The position numbers and the translations under genes were made by a program. The notes below the pieces were generated by a model, which saw only the letters and a list, made by a program, of their open reading frames with translations, was not told the origin of the DNA and made no database searches. A DNA stretch of 64,000 nucleotides from assembly GCA_016786705.1 (NCBI GenBank), contig JAEUVV010000002.1, positions 114,106 to 178,105 of the forward strand, given 5' to 3'. This document shows, in pieces, positions 24,931-31,862 of the stretch. The stretch is from Taibaiella sp. (lineage in GTDB: Bacteria; Bacteroidota; Bacteroidia; Chitinophagales; Chitinophagaceae). Each line of letters begins with the position of its first letter. The stretch's first letter is position 1.

Positions 24931-25616
24931 AAGCTAACATCAAAGTGAAAGCCTTCCTTCACCAGTTGATGGTATTTTTGCTTGTTGAAACGGAATAGTT
25001 TAGCCGGTCGGCCGGTAGCAGGCACTTGCACCCTACCGGTTTCCTCGATGAAACCGAAGCTTAATATTTTTTTCCTGAAGTTGCGGCGATCTATATTTTT
25101 ATCCAGCAGGGTGCTGTATAAATGTTCAAGTTCTGAAAACACGAACTCTTTTGGTAAGAGGTCAAAGCCGATGGGCTGATAACTCAATTTGGCACTCAGT
25201 CTTTGCTGCGCGGTCTGCAGGATTATTTTGTGGTCATAGCCCAGGTCGGGCAATGCGTCTATGGGGAACCATTGGGCATCTGAAGCATCAGAATCCGCTT
25301 TAAGCTTAAAGCCTTTCGGGTTGACTATGGAAAAGTAAGCGACGGAAACTACCCGGAAACGCGGGTCCCGGTCTACATCATCGCCAAAAGTGTACAACTG
25401 CTCCATATAGTCCACTTTCACCCCGGCCTCTTCTGCCAGCTCCCGCTTCACCGCATCTGAAAGCGATTCATCGTCTTTTACAAAACCACCTACCAGTACC
25501 CACTTGCCTTTCATGATCCCGTACTTTTGCTGTACGAGTAATACATGTAATTTCTGTTGCTGGTAGCCAAAAACTACCGCATCTACAGCAAGCTTGATAT
25601 GTTGAACTGGGCGCAT
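24924..25616 (-). CDS. nrtR: NrtR-family regulator: Nudix domain plus winged helix
   Basis: NrtR proteins are repressors of NAD genes that sense ADP-ribose-type ligands through a Nudix domain. 230 residues. The Nudix box GX5EX7REUXEEXGU is complete (Gly44, Glu50, Arg58-Glu59, Glu62-Glu63, Gly65), so hydrolase activity on ADP-ribose is possible, unlike many family members with broken boxes. The C-terminal third (about 150-225) is a winged helix with RRNFRKKI and ATGRPAKLFRF. It is directly upstream of the Prs-like gene with a 68-bp gap holding a palindrome and promoter, which strongly suggests that it controls this gene set. Confidence 0.9.
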   Translation of the reverse strand: MRPVQHIKLAVDAVVFGYQQQKLHVLLVQQKYGIMKGKWVLVGGFVKDDESLSDAVKRELAEEAGVKVDYMEQLYTFGDDVDRDPRFRVVSVAYFSIVNPKGFKLKADSDASDAQWFPIDALPDLGYDHKIILQTAQQRLSAKLSYQPIGFDLLPKEFVFSELEHLYSTLLDKNIDRRNFRKKILSFGFIEETGRVQVPATGRPAKLFRFNKQKYHQLVKEGFHFDVSLL

Positions 25617-25628
25617 GAAAATCTATGT

Positions 25629-25652
25629 GTACTATTGACGCAAATATAGTAC
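25629..25652 (-). promoter_or_regulatory. nrtR promoter element flanked by an inverted repeat
   Basis: On the minus strand TATATTTG (25648-25641) matches TAnnTTTG, about 25 nt before the nrtR ATG at 25616. It is flanked by GTACTA (25629-25634) and TAGTAC (25647-25652), and a TGTGTA half-site resembling the operon operator lies at 25626-25631. This would fit autoregulation. No clear -33 element. Confidence 0.45.
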
Positions 25653-25660
25653 AATAAAAT

Positions 25661-25906
25661 TTACCTTTCCGATCCCGGCTGCAGCTTCTCCTTAAAGCTT
25701 TGCGCAAATATTTTCTGGTCTTCTTTTACCTGCTCAATAGTTTTAGGCAACACATAATGAGCGATTTCCTTAAGTTCCTCATCTAAAAAGATAACCAGTT
25801 GCTCTTCTTCCGGGTTCACCATTTCCTCGAACATGGACCACATGGACACCTCGCGGCTTTTGATTAATTCAAAGAATGCCTTTGCCTGTATTTCTATCGT
25901 TTTCAT
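25661..25906 (-). CDS. Small acidic protein of unknown function
   Basis: An 81-residue soluble protein rich in Glu with alternating hydrophobic residues, probably mostly helical (for example EEEQLVIFLDEELKEIAHY). No motif recognised. It lies 44 bp upstream of nrtR on the same strand, but a promoter element sits in that gap, so it need not belong to the NAD gene set. Coding is supported by an ATG start and a protein-like composition. Confidence 0.5.
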   Translation of the reverse strand: MKTIEIQAKAFFELIKSREVSMWSMFEEMVNPEEEQLVIFLDEELKEIAHYVLPKTIEQVKEDQKIFAQSFKEKLQPGSER

Positions 25907-25920
25907 GCTGCAATATTACA

Positions 25921-26487
25921 TTATTCCCGCACTCGGGACCTGAATTTAAAATCAAAAAATTCAAGGTTGAGGGGCACATTCAGATTGATATAAACTACCC
26001 CTTTATCTTTTAAATTTTTGCTCAGCGCTACCCCGCTTTTGTTCAGCCCGAACTGGCCTTCAAACATTACATTAATATAATGCAGGCCCACACCGATCTT
26101 GGGAGTCGCGTAAAGATAAGATTTATCGAAATCGGTGCTGTATTGCAAGCCGGCGCCCAGCCGGATCAGTAGCATGGCATGCGCCACCACATCGGCTTTA
26201 GTAGTCAGCTGACCTTTTGGCTGAAACCGGTTATTAGGAATAAAACCGACGGTACCGGAATACAAAAGCCCGGCGATGCCGCCAGGGCTGGCACTATGCA
26301 CCGCCCTCGTATAGCCGAAGTCCATCCCAAAACGGTTAAGCACCGTATTTACGGTAAACAGGTTTTCGGTCGCGACAGAGCTGTTGGCTCTTTTTTGCGC
26401 CCATACATTTCCCCCGCTAAGCAGGATACAGATGAGCAGAAAACAGGGCAAGAAAATCCCTTTATCAATTCTTCCTGATAAATTCAT
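25921..26487 (-). CDS. Exported barrel-like protein, unknown function
   Basis: 188 residues with an N-terminal basic segment and hydrophobic core (about 11-28) ending in NVWAQ, a likely signal peptide. The rest has alternating strands with Tyr/Gly patterns (GMDFGYTRAVH, AGLLYSGTVGF, RLGAGLQYS, PKIGVGLHY) suggesting an outer-membrane or periplasmic beta-barrel. The start overlaps the end of the alpha/beta-hydrolase gene by 23 bp, so the two are probably translated together. No specific family recognised. Confidence 0.65.
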   Translation of the reverse strand: MNLSGRIDKGIFLPCFLLICILLSGGNVWAQKRANSSVATENLFTVNTVLNRFGMDFGYTRAVHSASPGGIAGLLYSGTVGFIPNNRFQPKGQLTTKADVVAHAMLLIRLGAGLQYSTDFDKSYLYATPKIGVGLHYINVMFEGQFGLNKSGVALSKNLKDKGVVYINLNVPLNLEFFDFKFRSRVRE

Positions 26488-27280
26488 TGATATACTTATT
26501 GTACAAGCTGCCGGTAATCCCGTTTTCGGATAATTTATAAAAGCCCTGTAAATGCCCCCCCTCGTAGTTCACGACTTCAAAAGATTCCTGTACAGCCGCT
26601 TCAAGGCGGCAGATATTATCTCTGCTCCCGTTAAAGATCAGCCCTTTACCCGGGGACAGCGCCGCTATATACTTGTCATAAACAGCATCGTCAATAGGAG
26701 CTTTTAAGGATTTATGCTTGGAACGGTTGATCGTATTCAGGGCATGATCAATTGAGTTTACAAAACCATCATAAACAAAAAGCTGGTTTTCCAGGCTGTC
26801 GGCACCGATATAGATCGTTGAAATAATAGTGCCCATGGACAGGCCCATTAATACATACTTCCGGCCGGGATTCTGCCTTTTATAAAAATTATGTACCGCA
26901 CGCAGGTCATCTACATATTCCTGGTGAAACAGGAGATTGGTATCCGTGGCGAAATCACTGCTGGCACCAAATCCACGGTAGTCGTACATCACCACGTCAT
27001 AGCCCAGGTCATAAAGCGTTACCCCGTTCAGCATGAAATTACCCATATTGCCATAATCGCCGTTCGAGATAATAACCGTTACATTCTTACGATTGATCAC
27101 CGGTTGCAGGTACCAGGAGTTCAGGGTGGTCGCTGAATCTACTTTGATTTTATTAGTCTTATAATTTACATTCATCTGGCCCGGATCCTGTTCGTAAGTA
27201 GTCCTGGGTTTAATCGCAAAACTCTCAGAAACACTAAACAACACCAAAGCCATTAAAAATATCTTCAATAAAATACGCAT
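26465..27280 (-). CDS. Exported alpha/beta-hydrolase (serine esterase/lipase type)
   Basis: 271 residues with a signal peptide (about 1-22). The core shows MYDYRGFGASS before the nucleophile elbow, the elbow GLSMG with Ser148 as nucleophile, a likely catalytic Asp in NGSRDNI (about 219) and His in EGGHLQGF (about 243): a complete triad. The YDYRGFG pattern is typical of BEM46/peptidase S15-like hydrolases. The substrate is unknown. It is followed, with overlap, by an exported barrel-like protein, suggesting a periplasmic or envelope role. Confidence 0.83.
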   Translation of the reverse strand: MRILLKIFLMALVLFSVSESFAIKPRTTYEQDPGQMNVNYKTNKIKVDSATTLNSWYLQPVINRKNVTVIISNGDYGNMGNFMLNGVTLYDLGYDVVMYDYRGFGASSDFATDTNLLFHQEYVDDLRAVHNFYKRQNPGRKYVLMGLSMGTIISTIYIGADSLENQLFVYDGFVNSIDHALNTINRSKHKSLKAPIDDAVYDKYIAALSPGKGLIFNGSRDNICRLEAAVQESFEVVNYEGGHLQGFYKLSENGITGSLYNKYINEFIRKN

Positions 27281-27356
27281 CGCTTTACTTTTTTCAAGTC
27301 TAAGTTACGGAAATCAGCGTAACCAGGGGGTGCCATTCGACTCAAAACCTGTTAAA

Positions 27357-27399
27357 ATAAAATTGCGAATGAGCTAATTAGGCTCATTCGCAATTTTTA
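27357..27399 (-). terminator. Strong terminator
   Basis: AAAATTGCGAATGAGC (27359-27374) pairs perfectly with GCTCATTCGCAATTTT (27382-27397) around a 7-nt loop. It lies just beyond the stop of the 27417-27671 gene and is A/T-rich on both sides. Confidence 0.85.
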
Positions 27400-27416
27400 A
27401 AAGGGAGTATGAACTC

Positions 27417-27671
27417 CTATTTTGTAGTTGCTTTATTTACATTATAGCGCTTATCCGGCGTACCGTCTTTTTTTAATTTCTTATTGGATTTATACCGTTT
27501 ATCCGGTGTGCCATCTTTCTTTACAGGGCCTTTAGTTTCAGGATTTGCGCTTCCTGTAGCTTTTACTTCTTTTTTCTCGGCAGGCTTAGCCGCGTTTTTT
27601 GATTGTTGTGCACCGGCATTCAGGCTTAATACCAGCATTAATGCCATTAAAAGTGAAGATAAGCTTTTCAT
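27417..27671 (-). CDS. Small exported Lys-rich protein with two KKDGTPDKRY repeats
   Basis: 84 residues. The signal peptide covers about 1-22 (ending NAGAQQ). The mature part is very basic and low-complexity (Ala/Lys/Glu), ending in two exact copies of KKDGTPDKRY (51-60 and 67-76) separated by KSNKKL. I have seen the same DGTPDxRYK motif in small exported proteins of other Bacteroidota, without an assigned role. The repeats could bind calcium or an anionic polymer; this is speculation. It is a single-gene unit with its own terminator. Confidence 0.75.
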   Translation of the reverse strand: MKSLSSLLMALMLVLSLNAGAQQSKNAAKPAEKKEVKATGSANPETKGPVKKDGTPDKRYKSNKKLKKDGTPDKRYNVNKATTK

Positions 27672-27778
27672 TGTTTTCTAATTTTTATCGGGCAACATTG
27701 CTGCTATAAAATTAAAACGGAAAGACAAAAACTTATAAAGAATATGATTAACGTTTTGTTATTGAACCCGGCTAAAAC

Positions 27779-28378
27779 CTAAATATCAGGTTCAGTATTC
27801 TTTTTATACCTGAGATCGCGCCCGGTATATTCGTAAAGAAATACATCCAGTTCATTGAAGACCCAACTCCCCTGCCCTTTCCCGAACTTTATTTTGTGCA
27901 GCCCGTAATCAAACATAAAGTTCCCTTCCTCGTGGATCTTTTCCATTTCTTTTTGCCGGGCATTCAATCCAAACTGGTCCCAGGAACCGCCGCCCAAGGG
28001 ATGCGGGGTATATTTTTCATTTTCAATAAAATGAAAGTCCGATATTTTTTCCAGCTTAAAGGCTTTCTTTTTTGTACGAAAAACACTTTTCTCAATAACG
28101 ATCAGCCATTCTTTATCCACAAAAATCTCCTCTGTTTCTGTAGCTTTATTAAAGTACCTGTAGCCGAGCACAGCAGCGCCAACAAGCATCAGAAGGCTTA
28201 AAATTATAACAGGATGAAATTCATCAATCGTCACTATAGAGCGCAAAAAAATCAATGCGCACAGTAATCCACCCGCCCCGCCAAAAAAGAAAAGCAGCCT
28301 GGACCTTTGATTAGTATTTACTTTAAAACGGATCAGTTTACCGCCCTCTTTATCGTTTACGATCAGGTTTGTATCCAT
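27779..28378 (-). CDS. Two-helix membrane protein with PH-like cytoplasmic domain, unknown
   Basis: 199 residues. Two closely spaced membrane helices (about 28-48 and 55-73) are followed by a soluble domain of about 120 residues beginning TEEIFVDKEWLIVIEKSVF, a strand pattern like the bacterial PH/YcxB-like domains found after a helix pair. No catalytic motif. Separated from neighbours by 47 and 107 bp on the same strand. Function unknown. Confidence 0.65.
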   Translation of the reverse strand: MDTNLIVNDKEGGKLIRFKVNTNQRSRLLFFFGGAGGLLCALIFLRSIVTIDEFHPVIILSLLMLVGAAVLGYRYFNKATETEEIFVDKEWLIVIEKSVFRTKKKAFKLEKISDFHFIENEKYTPHPLGGGSWDQFGLNARQKEMEKIHEEGNFMFDYGLHKIKFGKGQGSWVFNELDVFLYEYTGRDLRYKKNTEPDI

Positions 28379-28425
28379 AACAGGTTTGATTAGGGCAAGA
28401 TAAATAATAACTGTAAAAAATTCTA

Positions 28426-28845
28426 TTACCTCGTTGAAGATTTTACCGGTGCCTGTGCTTTGTACCGCTTAATCAAGGCAATCAAACCCAAACAACTTAG
28501 CTGTACACCTGCATTAGTTAATACTGAAGTCTTAATAGCATAAGCATCTCTTACAGGTGCCAGGTTATATTCCATAACCAGGAATATACTAAAAGCACCT
28601 AAAAAAGCAATGATACCGGCACACAGCACCGTCCTTATAAATCTGAAGCGGAACAACAGGTGTACAATAATCAGGTTGAAGAGTAAAAATCCGGGTATCA
28701 AAGTGGCCGCCCTTTCACTCATCCAGTTCGAACCGAATTTCATGAAGTCAAGATATTGGCCCAAAAACAAGCCGGTAAAAGGTACGGCAAATATATAAAC
28801 GATACAAAGCTGGATAAGTACCCCTGTAATTTTCAATGCAGCCAT
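28426..28845 (-). CDS. Small four-helix membrane protein, unknown function
   Basis: 139 residues with predicted helices at about 8-30, 47-67, 70-91 and 107-125 and a short basic C-terminal tail. No recognised motif. It precedes the PH-like membrane gene by 47 bp on the same strand and may be in the same transcript. Confidence 0.6.
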   Translation of the reverse strand: MAALKITGVLIQLCIVYIFAVPFTGLFLGQYLDFMKFGSNWMSERAATLIPGFLLFNLIIVHLLFRFRFIRTVLCAGIIAFLGAFSIFLVMEYNLAPVRDAYAIKTSVLTNAGVQLSCLGLIALIKRYKAQAPVKSSTR

Positions 28846-28883
28846 CTATTCAATATTTAAATTGGAACGATCAAGATACAAAA

Positions 28884-28914
28884 AATCCTGTAAGGTCATC
28901 AACCTTACAGGATT
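28884..28914 (-). terminator. Terminator of glyS
   Basis: AATCCTGTAAGG (28884-28895) pairs with CCTTACAGGATT (28903-28914), followed by a T-run on the minus strand, 20 bp beyond the glycyl-tRNA synthetase stop. Confidence 0.85.
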
Positions 28915-28934
28915 CATATAATGATAACAAAAGC

Positions 28935-30488
28935 TTAGTAGCTTACTGCCGCTTTTACAATATTCACGACCTCGCTCATATGCACCCTCTCCTGTACCAT
29001 GCTATCGCGGTGACGGATGGTCACACTGCCGTCTTCTTTACTCTGTTGGTCGATGGTCACACAGAAAGGAGTACCGATCGCGTCCATCCTGCGGTAACGC
29101 TTACCTATCGTATCTTTCTCTTCGTAGAAACATTTAAAATGTTTGCGGCATTCCGCCATCAGCTCCGCCGCCACTTCCGGCAAGCCATCTTTCTTGATCA
29201 GTGGTAAGATCGCCAGTTTGATCGGCGCGATCTTCGGTGATAGTTTCAATACGGTACGGCTGTCTTGCTTCTCTTCTGTACTTAGATCCTGCTCTTCGTA
29301 GGCTTCACTCAGTACGGCCAGGAAAGCACGGTCTAAGCCGATTGAAGTTTCAATCACGTATGGGATGTAATTACCGTAAGCCTTCCCGGTTTCGGGGTCA
29401 ATATCCGCATCAAAGTACTGCATTTTCTTTTTGCTCAACTCCTGGTGACTTTTCAAATCGAAATCGGTACGGGAGTGGATACCCTCCAGCTCTTTAAAGC
29501 CCATAGGGAAATCAAATTCTATATCACAGGCCGCATCTGCATAGTGCGCAAGTTTCACATGATCATGGTAGCGGTATTTAGCCGGATCAATACCTAGATC
29601 CAGGTGCCATTTCATACGCTCTGCTTTCCAGTATTCATACCAGTCTTTTTGCGTACCGGGGCGTACAAAGAACTGCATTTCCATTTGCTCGAATTCACGC
29701 ATCCGGAAGATAAAGCCACGCGCCACGATCTCGTTACGGAACGCTTTACCAATCTGGGCAATACCAAAAGGGATCTTCATCCGTGCCGTTTTCTGCACGT
29801 TCAAGAAGTTCACAAAAATACCTTGTGCCGTTTCCGGGCGCAAATAGATCTTGCTGGACTCTTCGGCCACGGAACCTACTTCTGTAGAGAACATCAGGTT
29901 AAACTGGCGCACCTCGGTCCAGTTAACCGTTTTACTTACGGAACAGGCGATCTTATTGTTTTCGATTAATTGTTTCAGGCCGGCGAAATCATCGGCCGCG
30001 ATCAGTTTATCCAAATCTTTCTCAAGCTGAATTGCTTTTAAGTAATTTTCATCATTAATAACGTCTTCATCTGCAACAGTTACTATATGTCCTTCATCAA
30101 TTAATGCGTCTCCACTTTTACCTCTAATTTTTTCAAATGCTTTCCGTTTCAGATCTTCGATATATCCTTCGATCAGGTGATCTACCCGGTAGCGCTTTTT
30201 ACTGTCTTTATTATCGATCATCGGATCGCTGAAATTATCCACGTGACCGCTCGCCTTCCACACCTGCGGGTGCATAAAGATAGCAGAGTCGATCCCCACA
30301 ATATTTTGCTCATTGGTCTGCGTCATCCAGCGCCACCAATAGTCTTTCAGGTTCTTCTTTAATTCTGCGCCCCACTGGCCATAATCATATACGGCACCTA
30401 AGCCATCATAGATTTCACTTGAAGGAAATACAAAACCATATTCCTTCGCATGGGCAATTACTGCCTGTAGTTTGTTTTCGTTTGCCAT
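28935..30488 (-). CDS. glyS: Glycyl-tRNA synthetase, dimeric class II type
   Basis: Charges tRNA-Gly with glycine. 517 residues, the alpha2 single-chain form rather than the GlyQ/GlyS tetramer. Landmarks: GFVFPSSEIYDGLGAVYDYGQWG near the start, SGHVDNFSDP, RPETAQGIFVNF (class II motif 2 region), RNEIVARGFIFRMREFEQMEMQFF, and a motif 3 region IETSIGLDRAFLAVL. The C-terminal anticodon-binding domain has IGKRYRRMDAIGTPFCVTID. Single gene with its own terminator. Confidence 0.97.
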   Translation of the reverse strand: MANENKLQAVIAHAKEYGFVFPSSEIYDGLGAVYDYGQWGAELKKNLKDYWWRWMTQTNEQNIVGIDSAIFMHPQVWKASGHVDNFSDPMIDNKDSKKRYRVDHLIEGYIEDLKRKAFEKIRGKSGDALIDEGHIVTVADEDVINDENYLKAIQLEKDLDKLIAADDFAGLKQLIENNKIACSVSKTVNWTEVRQFNLMFSTEVGSVAEESSKIYLRPETAQGIFVNFLNVQKTARMKIPFGIAQIGKAFRNEIVARGFIFRMREFEQMEMQFFVRPGTQKDWYEYWKAERMKWHLDLGIDPAKYRYHDHVKLAHYADAACDIEFDFPMGFKELEGIHSRTDFDLKSHQELSKKKMQYFDADIDPETGKAYGNYIPYVIETSIGLDRAFLAVLSEAYEEQDLSTEEKQDSRTVLKLSPKIAPIKLAILPLIKKDGLPEVAAELMAECRKHFKCFYEEKDTIGKRYRRMDAIGTPFCVTIDQQSKEDGSVTIRHRDSMVQERVHMSEVVNIVKAAVSY

Positions 30489-30547
30489 AAATTTTAATTA
30501 GCTGATATGCTGCTTAGCGAATGAGCATATATTATTTTATTAAGTGC

Positions 30548-30555
30548 CAAAATTA
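30548..30555 (-). promoter_or_regulatory. -7 promoter element for glyS
   Basis: On the minus strand TAATTTTG (30555-30548) matches TAnnTTTG, implying a leader of about 55 nt. No correctly spaced -33 element was found. Confidence 0.45.
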
Positions 30556-30577
30556 GCACATTTTCAAATTGGCACAT

Positions 30578-31843
30578 TTACTTCAATATAAACTGCGCGG
30601 TCCTTCTTGTTTTTTGCTCCAGCAATACTTTCCTGCCGGCGGTCAGCTTAGTCAAAGTTGCCTCGTCATAATGCCTGATGGTCAACAGTTCCGCGCCATC
30701 ATTCCTGCGCACATCATAATTTTGCTTCAGGTCCTCAATTAAAGGCCCGATCTTATCTTCACGGCTATCCACACCTGCTACCAGGCTGATCGCGGCGTTC
30801 TGCATAATGTTGATCTTCACTTTATGCTTTGCAAAGATCTCGTAAATATCACTTAATACATCTTCGGTAACAAATGAATAATCTCTGCTGATCACCTGCA
30901 GTAATACCTGGTCTTTCTTAAGCACGATGATCGGCGGATAGCTTGCCGCTTCTACCTTCGGCTTGATCACCGTTCCCGCTAATGATTTATCTAAAAAGCA
31001 CTTTACATACAAAGGAATGCCATTGTTGTGTAAAGGCTTAATGGTTTTGGGGTGGATCACCTGCGCGCCATAATAGGCCATCTCAATCACTTCGTAAAAG
31101 CTGATCTCGGGAATTTTTTTCGTATCGGGAAATAAACGCGGGTCGGCATTCAGCAGGCCTTCCACATCTTTCCAGATCGATACTTTTTCGGCCCCCAGCA
31201 TGCTACCGATAAGCGCTGCAGAATAATCGGAGCCTTCACGGCCTAAAGTCGTAGAATAGTTTTCATCTGTGCTGCCAATAAAGCCTTGCGTCACTACGAT
31301 ACCGGTACGGGCAAATACGGGCAATACTTTTTCGGTTACCTGTTTTTGGGTGTATTCCTCGTCTACCTGCGCATCGCGGTAGGTATTATTGGTACGAACG
31401 ATATCCCGGGCATCCAGCCAGGTATTAGTCAGGCCTTCCTGGTTGAGGTAATGACTGAAAATATTGGTAGACAGTAACTCTCCCAGGCTCACGATCTGGT
31501 CATACACGTAATCGTAGCCAAACTGTCCTGCACCATCAACCGCCCATTGCATTTCGGTAAAGATTAATGCCAATTCCTGCTTCAGTGCCTCCAACTTGCT
31601 TCCCTTCAACAACCCGGCAGCATAGTCTATATGCTGCTTTTCCAATTCGCTGATCCTGGACTTCGCCAGTTCGGGCTCGTTCTTAATAGCCGCGTCCGCT
31701 ACTAATTCTAAAGCATTCGTTGTTTTTCCTAAAGCCGACACGACAACCAGCAATGGTTGCTCGGCATCCTGAATAATAGGCAAAAGTGCCGTCATTCGCT
31801 CTGGTGTAGCGATTGAGGCACCTCCAAATTTGTAAACTTGCAA
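30578..31843 (-). CDS. Aspartate kinase, TTG start
   Basis: Phosphorylates aspartate in the first step of the Lys/Met/Thr pathway. 421 residues. KFGGAS lies at 5-10, the catalytic GREGSDYSAAL near 200, and two C-terminal ACT domains follow (for example the LLQVISRDYSF region). The start must be TTG: the codon before the adjacent AAA is a stop in the same frame, and the first internal Met (residue 17) lies after the essential KFGG motif. It follows ricT by 19 bp, so it is probably co-transcribed. Which of the lysC, thrA or metL classes it belongs to cannot be told. Confidence 0.93.
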   Translation of the reverse strand: MQVYKFGGASIATPERMTALLPIIQDAEQPLLVVVSALGKTTNALELVADAAIKNEPELAKSRISELEKQHIDYAAGLLKGSKLEALKQELALIFTEMQWAVDGAGQFGYDYVYDQIVSLGELLSTNIFSHYLNQEGLTNTWLDARDIVRTNNTYRDAQVDEEYTQKQVTEKVLPVFARTGIVVTQGFIGSTDENYSTTLGREGSDYSAALIGSMLGAEKVSIWKDVEGLLNADPRLFPDTKKIPEISFYEVIEMAYYGAQVIHPKTIKPLHNNGIPLYVKCFLDKSLAGTVIKPKVEAASYPPIIVLKKDQVLLQVISRDYSFVTEDVLSDIYEIFAKHKVKINIMQNAAISLVAGVDSREDKIGPLIEDLKQNYDVRRNDGAELLTIRHYDEATLTKLTAGRKVLLEQKTRRTAQFILK

Positions 31844-31862
31844 TTTTTATGGTTTTAAACGG

